Source: Devosia yakushimensis
GTDB taxonomy: Bacteria; Pseudomonadota; Alphaproteobacteria; Rhizobiales; Devosiaceae
DNA length: 64,000 bases
Assembly (NCBI RefSeq): GCF_030159855.1
Contig: NZ_BSNG01000001.1
Location: forward strand, 2,852,001 to 2,916,000
Direction: 5' to 3'
Shown here: positions 1 to 7,800 of the stretch, piece after piece
Layout of the letters: each line of letters starts with the position of its first letter
Numbering within the stretch: position 1 is the stretch's first letter
Notes under the pieces: model-generated
The model's database searches: none
Told to the model about the DNA's origin: nothing
What the model saw: only the letters and a program-made list of their open reading frames with translations
Made by a program: the position numbers and the translations under genes

Positions 1-556
1 TGGCGTTCCAATCGACGCCTTGTGGCACGGCGCCGGTATCGTCGTGGCCGGTGAGGAAGACGACGGCGTGGTTGGTGTCGCGATGGGTGACGGGAATGCC
101 GGCATAAGCCAGCCCGCCCAGGCCCGAGGAAATGCCGGGCACGATGCGGAATCGCACGCCGGCCCGAGCCAGAGCGCCGGCCTCTTCGCCACCGCGGCCG
201 AACATGAAGGGGTCTCCCCCCTTGAGGCGGAGGACGCGTTTGCCGGCCTTGGCGAGGTCGATGAGTTGCAGCGAAATATCGGCCTGTTTCGGCGAAGGCC
301 GGCCGCCGCGCTTGCCGGCGAAAATCCGTTGCGCGCGGCGCGGCGCCATGGCCAGCAGGGCATCGGAGACCAAGGCATCATGAACCACCACATCGGCCTG
401 GCCGAGGCCGTGATAACCCAATAGCGAGACGAGGCCGGGCCCGCCGGGACCCGCGCCGACGAGCCAGACCGTGCCAGGTTCCAACGGGGGGAAATCGGCG
501 TGGTCGAGCGCAGCGAAATGGCCCCGGCGATTGGGACGCCTGATCCAGTCAAACAT
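1..556 (-). CDS. cobA: Uroporphyrinogen-III C-methyltransferase (partial, C-terminus off window)
   Basis: SUMT uses SAM to methylate uroporphyrinogen III at C2 and C7, giving precorrin-2, the entry step to cobalamin (and siroheme). The first 185 residues are visible. They show the family's Gly-rich loop GAGPGGPG (about 34-41), GKRGG (81-85), RLKGGDP (110-116), FGRGGEE (119-125) and GIPVTHRD (153-160). The start is ATG at 556 and the stop lies beyond position 1. An N-terminal stretch of about 27 residues precedes the usual family start. It diverges from cobK, with 130 bases between them and no riboswitch seen. Family assignment is secure; CobA rather than siroheme-type SUMT is inferred from the neighbours. 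Confidence 0.93.
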   Translation of the reverse strand, partial: MFDWIRRPNRRGHFAALDHADFPPLEPGTVWLVGAGPGGPGLVSLLGYHGLGQADVVVHDALVSDALLAMAPRRAQRIFAGKRGGRPSPKQADISLQLIDLAKAGKRVLRLKGGDPFMFGRGGEEAGALARAGVRFRIVPGISSGLGGLAYAGIPVTHRDTNHAVVFLTGHDDTGAVPQGVDWNA

Positions 557-686
557 GAAGGCAACCCGTCGTTTGCGGTGGCGCGGGCAATGCGTGTCCC
601 CTTCCCCTTGAAGGCAGGACAAGCGCTTGAGCCCGGCGGGCGAAATGGGCAGAGTGGGGCGGAAGCGTTGGGACAAACAAAAGACT

Positions 687-1412
687 ATGAAAATCCTGAT
701 CCTGGGAGGAACGGCGGAAGCGCGGGAGCTGGCCGAGCGGCTGGTGGCGATGGGGCATGCCGTCATCACCTCCCTGGCCGGGCGAACGCAAGACCCCAAA
801 TTGCCCCGGGGCGATATTCGCATGGGTAAATTTGGCGGCATACCGGGCCTGTGCGCCTATTTGCGCGCAGCGGGCATAGAGCGACTGGTGGATGCGACAC
901 ACCCCTATGCGGGGCTGATGTCGATAAATGCCGTTGCCGCGGCGCAGGCCACCGGCATTGCGCTGGTGCGTTATATGCGGCCGGCCTGGGAGCAGAAGCC
1001 GGGCGCCAACTGGCTGACCGTGGAAACGGCAGCCGAGGCGGCGGCCGCCCTGCCCCACAATGCCGATGTGCTGCTGACCACCGGCCATACCGGGCTCGAC
1101 AAGTTTTTGGAGCGCGATGACTGCCGGTTCGTGGTGCGCACCATCGAGGCGCCCGCCATGGCGCTGCCGCGGCATGCCAGCCTGCTGCAATCGCGGCCGC
1201 CTTATGGGCTGATCGACGAGATGGCGCTGATGGAGCGCGAGGGGATAACTCATCTGGTCACCAAGAATTCGGGGGGTGCGCAGACCTCGGCCAAGCTCGA
1301 AGCGGCGCAGCGGCTGGGAGTAAAGGTGATCATGATCGCCCGCCCCGCCTATGGCCCGGCGCTGGAGGTGAGCAGCGTGGAAGAGGCCATTGCCGCGCTG
1401 GAACTGGGGTAA
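687..1412 (+). CDS. cobK: Precorrin-6A reductase CobK
   Basis: Reduces precorrin-6A to dihydro-precorrin-6 with NADPH in the aerobic corrin pathway. The 241 residues begin with the nucleotide-binding segment ILILGGTAEA and contain DATHPYA (69-75) and a C-terminal VTKNSGG motif, all typical of CobK/CbiJ. The ATG at 687 is chosen because the family's first strand starts directly there; an upstream in-frame start at 627 would add 20 unconserved residues. Its 3' end overlaps convergent cobE by 64 bases. Confidence 0.95.
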   Translation: MKILILGGTAEARELAERLVAMGHAVITSLAGRTQDPKLPRGDIRMGKFGGIPGLCAYLRAAGIERLVDATHPYAGLMSINAVAAAQATGIALVRYMRPAWEQKPGANWLTVETAAEAAAALPHNADVLLTTGHTGLDKFLERDDCRFVVRTIEAPAMALPRHASLLQSRPPYGLIDEMALMEREGITHLVTKNSGGAQTSAKLEAAQRLGVKVIMIARPAYGPALEVSSVEEAIAALELG

Positions 1413-1837
1413 GGCGCGGCGTTGCCGAACCGGGCAACATCGAATTGGGGAGCGCAACTGGCGAGGGCGCAGGTGGCGTGTGCAGATTTCCGCTTGCCGA
1501 GCAGCAGCCGGCCGGCGGCCGCCGCGACCGCTTCAGCGATTGACGGCAGGCCGATCGCAGCCGCTACCCGGGCGGAGGGGCTGGGGGCCGTGTGGGCGAG
1601 CGAGGTATCGTCGAGCAGGCGCAATGGCACGCCGAAATGCGCGGCTGCGGCGTAAAGCGGCGGCATGTCGCGCTTGCGATTGTGAGAAGCGATGGCCAGG
1701 AGTGCCGAGCGCGAAAGCCCGGCTTCGAGCAGGCAGGCCTCGAGCAGCGTGACGATTTCGATGGCCGTTGCAGCGCTGCCGCAGCCAATGCCGGCCACGA
1801 TGGAGTGCTGCTGCGGCCCTTCGGTGCCAATCGTCAT
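1349..1837 (-). CDS. cobE: Cobalamin biosynthesis protein CobE (CbiG C-terminal-like)
   Basis: CobE corresponds to the C-terminal domain of CbiG; its role in the aerobic pathway is not firmly established. The 162-residue product has the AGIGCG motif near the start and a family-typical alternation of Ala-rich helices (ASHNRKRD, FGVPLRLLDD). The ATG at 1837 is preceded by a weak AGAGG; an upstream in-frame start at 1915 would add 26 residues unlike the family. The last 20 or so residues, a Ser/Ala-rich tail, are encoded opposite the end of cobK. That tail is longer than I expect for CobE and may be non-conserved read-through. Confidence 0.85.
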   Translation of the reverse strand: MTIGTEGPQQHSIVAGIGCGSAATAIEIVTLLEACLLEAGLSRSALLAIASHNRKRDMPPLYAAAAHFGVPLRLLDDTSLAHTAPSPSARVAAAIGLPSIAEAVAAAAGRLLLGKRKSAHATCALASCAPQFDVARFGNAAPYPSSSAAMASSTLLTSSAGP

Positions 1838-2029
1838 AATCGCCTCTTTAAGCTCAAGAGGTTCGCTCAAACCGGAGCAGCTCTGGAATTGGTCCCCGAT
1901 TTGGGTCGACCGCACCAGACTCTGTTTCAGTTCCTTATCGGGAACGCTGCGCTTATCCGGTTCTAGGACGGGGGAAGCGTGTGGTCAATCAATGGCTTGG
2001 CCGGGATCGTCGACACATCGGAATGCTTC

Positions 2030-2048
2030 TGAAAATGATTTGCAAAAA
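2030..2048. promoter_or_regulatory. Possible Fur-like operator upstream of the CDF gene
   Basis: An AT-rich stretch in a GC-rich intergenic region, tGAAAATGATTTGCAAAAA, partly matches a Fur/Mur-type box and lies about 85 bases upstream of the metal-efflux gene. The match is imperfect and no clear inverted symmetry is present. The rest of 1838-2132 shows no B12 box. Confidence 0.25.
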
Positions 2049-2132
2049 CAATGGGTTGCGCCTCATTGCCAGCGGAGTTATGTGCAGAACCCAGCCGTCG
2101 TTCGGGCGCGGCGCGAGTAGCAGAGCAGAGGC

Positions 2133-3026
2133 ATGACCAACAAAAGAACGCTGGCGGTTGCCGTGGCGAGCCTTGTCATTGGGCTGGTCGTGCTCGGGCT
2201 GAAGCTGCTGGCCTGGCGGATGACCGGTTCGGTCGCGCTCTATTCGGATGCCCTGGAATCCATCGTCAATGTGGTGACCGCGATTGCGGCGCTGGCGGCG
2301 GTGCGGCTGGCCCAGAAGCCGGCCGACGCTGCCCTGCCCTATGGCTACCACAAGGTGGAGTATTTCTCCGCCGTGCTGGTGGGCGTGATGATCATCGTGG
2401 CTGCTATCCTCATCGTGCGGGAGGCCTATTTCGGGCTAATGGCGCCGGAAATGCCCGGTGCGCCAGTCGAGGGGCTGGCAATCAGCGCGGCAGCGACCGC
2501 GATCAACCTGGTCTGGGCCTTCTCGCTTATCCGCTATAGCCGCAAGGTGCGCTCGCCGGCCCTGGAAGCCGATGGCAAACATCTGATGACCGATGTCATT
2601 TCGACCATCGGCGTGCTGATCGGGCTGGTGCTGGTGTTCCTCACCGGGTTTGCGCCGCTCGATTCGATCCTGGCGGGGCTGGTAGCGCTCAACATCCTGT
2701 GGTCTGGCTGGGGCGTGATCCGCGACAGCATTGGCGGGCTGATGGACGTGGCCGTGCCGCCGGAGACGCAAAAGCTGATCCGCGAGGTGATTGCCGGCAA
2801 TGCCGAGGGCGCTATCGAAGCCCATGACATTCGCACGCGGCAGGCCGGCAAGATGACCTTTATCGACTTTCACCTGGTGGTGCCCGGCGTGATGAGTGTG
2901 GAGGCGGCTCATGCCATTTGCGATGGGATCGAGGCCAAGCTGCGCGAGGCGGTGGAGGATGTGATGATCACAATCCATGTCGAGCCCGAGGAAAAAGCCA
3001 AGCATAATGGCATCGTGGTCGTCTAA
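2133..3026 (+). CDS. Cation diffusion facilitator (CDF) metal transporter
   Basis: Inner-membrane proton-coupled exporter of divalent metals (Zn, Fe, Co or Mn). The 297 residues contain about six hydrophobic segments in the first 200 residues, an acidic metal-site motif in TM2 (SDALES), the second site motif in TM5 (KHLMTD, an HxxxD-type pair) and a cytoplasmic C-terminal domain ending with a His-containing IHVEPE segment typical of YiiP/FieF. Substrate cannot be read from the sequence. The neighbouring cobalt/cobalamin genes make cobalt export possible but this is only context. Confidence 0.9.
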   Translation: MTNKRTLAVAVASLVIGLVVLGLKLLAWRMTGSVALYSDALESIVNVVTAIAALAAVRLAQKPADAALPYGYHKVEYFSAVLVGVMIIVAAILIVREAYFGLMAPEMPGAPVEGLAISAAATAINLVWAFSLIRYSRKVRSPALEADGKHLMTDVISTIGVLIGLVLVFLTGFAPLDSILAGLVALNILWSGWGVIRDSIGGLMDVAVPPETQKLIREVIAGNAEGAIEAHDIRTRQAGKMTFIDFHLVVPGVMSVEAAHAICDGIEAKLREAVEDVMITIHVEPEEKAKHNGIVVV

Positions 3027-3070
3027 TGTGATCGGGTCTCTTGCCCATCACGTGCGAAAGAAGTCATCAC

Positions 3071-3547
3071 ATGCGAATTCTGATTGTTTTGCTTGCCCTT
3101 ATTGCCGTTCCGGCAGCCGCCCAGGAATTGGGCTGGGGGCGCTATGACAATGCCCGCTTCGGCTATACCAGCGAAATCCCCGCAGGCTTTTCCGGCTATG
3201 GCGAAAGCGACAATGGCGACGGGCAGATTTTCGACAATGCCGGCAAGGCCCAGGTGCTCAGCTTCTGGGGCGCCAATATCATGGACGAGAATTTCGAGGC
3301 GGAAGTGGCCTCGCGCATGGGCTATGCGGAACGCGATGGCTGGAACATTGCCTATCAGGCGGTGACGCCGCGCTGGGCCAGTTTCTCGGGCGTGATGGGG
3401 CAGCGCATGTTCTATACGCGCATGATCCAATTGTGTGACGGCAGCAGCTATGCGGCCATGACCGTACAGTATTCAGCGGCCCAGGCGGCGGATATGAAGC
3501 CGAAGGTGGAGCGGCTGGTGAAGGGATTCCGTGCCGACGGGTGTTAG
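3071..3547 (+). CDS. Secreted protein of unknown function
   Basis: A 158-residue product with a clear Sec signal peptide (MRILIVLLALIAVPAAA, likely cut after AAA-QE). The mature part has WGRYDNARFGY near its start, a single Cys pair possibility (CDG near 130 and a C-terminal Cys) and a final helix ending RADGC. I do not recognise the family; similar short periplasmic proteins are common in this order. The start at 3071 is preferred over 3041 because it places the signal peptide at the N-terminus. Confidence 0.75.
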   Translation: MRILIVLLALIAVPAAAQELGWGRYDNARFGYTSEIPAGFSGYGESDNGDGQIFDNAGKAQVLSFWGANIMDENFEAEVASRMGYAERDGWNIAYQAVTPRWASFSGVMGQRMFYTRMIQLCDGSSYAAMTVQYSAAQAADMKPKVERLVKGFRADGC

Positions 3548-3572
3548 GAGCTCCTCGTTCGTCCCCTATTCG

Positions 3573-3659
3573 CAATGTCATTCCCGCGAAAGCGGGAACC
3601 TCCGTTTTCTTCTCTAGGTGCGACAAACAGAGGTTCCCGCTTTCGCGGGAATGACATTG
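3573..3659. repeat. Palindromic REP-type element, perfect 29-bp inverted repeat
   Basis: Arms at 3573-3601 and 3631-3659 are exact reverse complements with a 29-bp spacer. Each arm is itself a hairpin centred on CCCGCGAAAGCGGG. It lies between the convergent ends of the secreted-protein gene and cobO, so it could act as a bidirectional transcript end. The same core appears at 17262-17299. Confidence 0.9.
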
Positions 3660-3688
3660 TGGTGAGGTGGGGTCTCCGGGAGATAGTC

Positions 3689-4330
3689 CTAAAACTCTAT
3701 GCCCGCCTGCGCTTTCACGCCGGCGCGGAAGTGGTGTTTGATTTCGGTCATTTCCGTCACCAGATCGGCGATTTCGATCACCTCGTCCTTGGCGTTGCGG
3801 CCGGTGACGATGACGTGCTTATCGGCCGGCTTGTCCTTGAGGAAGGCGACCACCTCGTCGAGCGGCAGATAGTCGTAGCGCAGGCAGATATTGAGCTCGT
3901 CGAGCAGGACCAGCTTGTAGGCTGGGTCGGCGATCAGCAGCTTGGCTTGCTCCCAGGCGGCGCGGGCGGCGGCGAGGTCGCGCTCGCGATCCTGCACATC
4001 CCAGGTGAAGCCCTCGCCCATGGCATTGATGGTGACCAGGTCGGGGAATTTCAGCAGCACATCGCGCTCGCCAGTGTCCCAGGCGCCTTTGACGAATTGC
4101 ACGACGCCCACTTTCATGCCGTGACCGATGGCGCGGAACACCATGCCGAAGGCGGCGGTGGATTTGCCCTTGCCCTTGCCGGTGTGAACGATGAGCAGGC
4201 CGCGTTCCTCGGTCTTGGTGGCGAGGATCTTGTTCCGCGCCTCCTGCTTTTTCTTCATCTTTTCAGCATGATAGGCGTTGCGTTCAGCCTCGCTCATCAG
4301 GTCGGTCTTTTTGACGGGCTTATCAATCAT
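3689..4330 (-). CDS. cobO: Cob(I)yrinic acid a,c-diamide adenosyltransferase (CobO/BtuR)
   Basis: Transfers the adenosyl group of ATP to cob(I)yrinate a,c-diamide or cobalamin. The 213 residues carry the CobA/CobO/BtuR-type P-loop GKGKGKST (51-58), followed by AAFGMVFRAIGHG, VVQFVKGAW and LVLLDELN, the family's Walker B-like strand. A charged Lys/Glu N-terminal helix of about 40 residues precedes it, as in rhizobial CobO. Last gene of the riboswitch operon; its ATG overlaps the stop of the upstream kinase gene by 4 bases. Confidence 0.96.
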   Translation of the reverse strand: MIDKPVKKTDLMSEAERNAYHAEKMKKKQEARNKILATKTEERGLLIVHTGKGKGKSTAAFGMVFRAIGHGMKVGVVQFVKGAWDTGERDVLLKFPDLVTINAMGEGFTWDVQDRERDLAAARAAWEQAKLLIADPAYKLVLLDELNICLRYDYLPLDEVVAFLKDKPADKHVIVTGRNAKDEVIEIADLVTEMTEIKHHFRAGVKAQAGIEF

Positions 4331-4893
4331 GCAAGGCGCTCCGCGTGTTCGATGATGAGACGAGCCGCTTCGGCGGGCGGCAAATGGGTGGTGTCGAGAT
4401 CGAGCCGGTTGGGGTGATCTACGCGCAGAATTTCGTGGGCATTGCGCTTCTGTTCAGCGCCTTCAGCGTCAGTCTGCTTTAGATAGGCGGCGCGCTCGGG
4501 CGAGGGAATGCGCTCGGCATGGGCCGCATCGGAAGCCCGCAAGAAGACCGGGACGAAGATGCTGCCACGGCGCTCGGCCGTGCCGGCAACCTTGTCGAAT
4601 ATGAGCCGATCCATGGGGTCGCTCTCGAGCAGGCAATTAGTCAGCACATAGCTGGCGTCGCGTGGCGCAAGCTCTTCGATTGCCAGCAGCGCCTGGCCAC
4701 GAATGACGTCGATCATTTCCCAGACGCGCTCTGGCAGAGGCGTTTTTCCATCGGTGCGAAGCAGCGAGAAGATAACGTTGTTGACCAGATGGTTGTCGAA
4801 TAGCCGTGCGTCGGTCGCGGCGCAAATCGCCTTGGCGATGGTGAGTTTGCCGACGCCGTAATGGCCGATCAGATAGATGATGGTGTTATTCAT
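4327..4893 (-). CDS. P-loop nucleotide kinase-like protein in the cobalamin operon
   Basis: A 188-residue protein beginning almost directly with a Walker A-like loop, GHYGVGKLT (10-18), where the usual Ser/Thr after Lys is Leu followed by Thr. This GKLT form is seen in small AAA/shikimate-kinase-like P-loop proteins. Further parts are LFDNHLVNNV and a late RxDHPNRLDLDTT segment that could close over substrate. The substrate is unknown; it is not CobU/CobP. The ATG at 4893 overlaps the cobN stop by 8 bases and its stop overlaps cobO, so it is translationally coupled within the B12 operon. A longer start at 4974 lies inside cobN and is unlikely. Confidence 0.8.
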   Translation of the reverse strand: MNNTIIYLIGHYGVGKLTIAKAICAATDARLFDNHLVNNVIFSLLRTDGKTPLPERVWEMIDVIRGQALLAIEELAPRDASYVLTNCLLESDPMDRLIFDKVAGTAERRGSIFVPVFLRASDAAHAERIPSPERAAYLKQTDAEGAEQKRNAHEILRVDHPNRLDLDTTHLPPAEAARLIIEHAERLA

Positions 4894-7800
4894 TGTTCCC
4901 CTCGAGCAGACCATAGGCCGAGTTGGAACGTGGGGTCCACAAGCCGCGCTGGCGGGCCTCGTTGAACTTGGCAATCAGCTCATCATAGCCGTAGCGGTTG
5001 CTGGTGCGGATAAAGTCGCGAAGCGCGCTGTCCTCGATGAAGGCTTCGAAGGCCAGATCGAAGTGATGGGTCTTGACCGCGCCGGTGGTGGCGGCGAAGG
5101 CCAGCATGAAATCGACCGTGGCGATGATTTCGAAGGCGCCGCGATAGCCGTGGCGCATGACCCCGGCGATCCATTTCGGATTGACCACGCGGGAGCGCAT
5201 GACATGGCTGATTTCTTCTTCAAGGGTACGGATCAGCGGGCGTTCGGGGCGGGAATGGTCGTTGTGATAGGCGGCCGGTTTCTGGCCCGACAGAGACTCG
5301 GCGGCGGCGGACAGGCCACCTTCGAACTGGTAGTAATTGTCGCTGTCGAGCAGGTCGTGCTCGCGATTGTCCTGGTTGTGGACAATAGCGTCGACGCTGG
5401 CGAGGCGGGCGGCGAAGCGGGCGCGCTCGGGGATGCCGGCGGCCTGGGCGCCATAGGCGTATTGTCCCCAATCGAGGGCAGCCTTGGCGAGATCGGCCCG
5501 GGTGGACCAGGAGCCGGAATCCACAAGGGCATTGAGGCCGGCGCCGTAAGTGCCTGGTTTCGAACCGAAAATCCGGTGGCCGGCGGCGAGACCGGCTTCG
5601 GCTTCGGACTGGCCTTGGGTCATCAGTCCCAAGGCGTCGGCGCGCATGCGGGCGGCTATGGGATTGTCTTCGGTTGGCTCGTCCAGCGCGCCGATGGCGC
5701 GGGCGGCGCGGTCGAAGAGGGCGATCTGGGCCGGGAAGGCGTCGCGGAAAAAGCCTGATATACGCAGGGTTACATCGACGCGGGGGCGGCCGAGCCTGGC
5801 CAGCGGGATGATCTCGTAGCCGGAGACGCGGAGGGACGACGGGTCCCAGACGGGCTTGGCGCCGATCAGTGCCAGGGCCTGGGCGATGTCGTCGCCGCCG
5901 GTGCGCATATTGGCAGTGCCCCAGACCGAGAGGGCGAGCGATTGCAGATAGGTGCCATGGTCCTGAAAGTGCCGCAGAATAAGGCTTTCGGCGGATTTTT
6001 TTCCGAGTTCCCAGGCGGTTGGCGTGGGGATTGCGCGGCTATCGACGGAGTAGAAGTTGCGGCCCGTGGGCAGCACGTCGAGCCGGCCGCGCGAGGGCGC
6101 ACCGGAGGGGCCCGAACGAACGAATTTGCCATCGAGGCCATCCAGCAGGGCCGCCATTTCAGCAGGGCCGGAGGCGGCAAGGCGCGGTTGGATAATGGTT
6201 TCGATGGTGGCGAGGACGGATCGGGTCGCGAACCAATCGGGGGCGGGGATAAGTTTCTTCTCCACCAGCGCGGAAGCGATAGCTTCCAATGCCTCAACCA
6301 CGTCACCAAGGTGCCTGGGTGCTAACAGACTGTTAGCATTGAGCGCAGCGAATTGCGCAAATACGTCCGGACCGCGCCAGGGGTCACCCAGTCGTGCGGT
6401 CAGGGGATCAAAGCCGAGCTTGAGATCGTCGGCCAGAGCGCGGATCAATGAGTTATCCCCGGGGGCGTCGCCGCGCGGTACTCTGGCAAGAGCTACGGTG
6501 AGGTCGCGGGCGAGATCGCCCTGGGGGGATTGGCCGAAGACGTGCAGGCCATCGCGGATCTGGGCCTCCTTGAGATCGCAGAGAAAGTTGTCGATCTTGA
6601 TCAGGGCTTCGGTTTCGTCTTCGGGCAGGCCGATATCGCGATCGAGCCGGCTATCGCGGGTGAAATCGAGAATGCGGCGGCGCAGATCGGCGAGGCGCCG
6701 GCGATCCATGCCCGAGGCGGCGTAATATTCATCAAGCAGGGCTTCGAGGTCCTTGAGGGGACCATAGGTTTCCGCGCGAGTGAGCGGGGGCACGAGGTGA
6801 TCAATGATGACGGCGCCGGTGCGCCGCTTGGCCTGGGTGCCCTCGCCGGGATCGTTGACGATGAAGGGATAGAGATGGGGCAGCTGGCCCCAGAGCGCGT
6901 CGGGGTAACTGGCGGCATCGAGCGCGGTCGCCTTGCCGGGGAGCCATTCGAGCGTGCCGTGCTTGCCATTGTGGATCAGGGCATGGGCGCCAAATTCGTG
7001 GCGCAGCCAGAGATAGGCGGCGAGGTAGGCGTGGGGCGGGACGAGCGCTGGGTCGTGATAGCTGGCGGTTTCGTCCAGGTGGTAGCCGCGGGCGGGCTGG
7101 AGGAGGATGGCGATGTTGCCGTGGATGAGGGCGGGGAGGTGGAAGGTGGCGTCGCGGACGAAGGGGTCGGTGGCGGGGTCGCCCCAGCGGGTGGTGACGG
7201 CGTTGCGGATGTCCTCGTGCAGATTGGCGAACAGTTCTGCGTAGCGGGCAAGGGATAGCGTGGCGGGGGAGGTGCCGCGGGCGGGGTTGGCGTTGGTGGG
7301 GCCGGATTGTAGGGCGGTGATGAGGTCGGCGGAGGTGAGGGTGCTGACTGAGAGACCCCCTCCCCCGGCCCCTCCCCTCAAGGGGGAGGGGAGGGATGGC
7401 GCCGAGAGGTCATCGAGTGTGGCAGCGATGAGCTGCCAGATGCCGTCCTGGTTCGTGGCCAGATCGCCATTGGTGAAGCGCAGAACGCGGTAGCCAGCAT
7501 TATTGAGAAAGGCCGTGCGCCTTTCGTCGTGCTGCAATGCGTCCGGAGTGGCGTGGGTATCGCCATCGAGTTCAATGACGAGCTTGGGGTGGTGGCAGGC
7601 AAAGTCGGCGACATAGGCGCCGATGGGAACCTGCCGACGAAATTTGACGCCGCTCTTTTGAAACATCTTCAGAAGCGGCCAGAGGACCCGTTCCGGTATT
7701 GCTTGGTCGGCACGAAGCGATCGCGCCCGCGCCACGCTCTTACCTTGTGCCTTTCGCGCATTGGCAAAAGCCATCGGTATGTCCTCCCCTCCCCCTTGAG

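Noticed and set aside
557..686. Possible riboswitch between cobA and cobK
   Set aside because: No B12 box or conserved riboswitch blocks on either strand.
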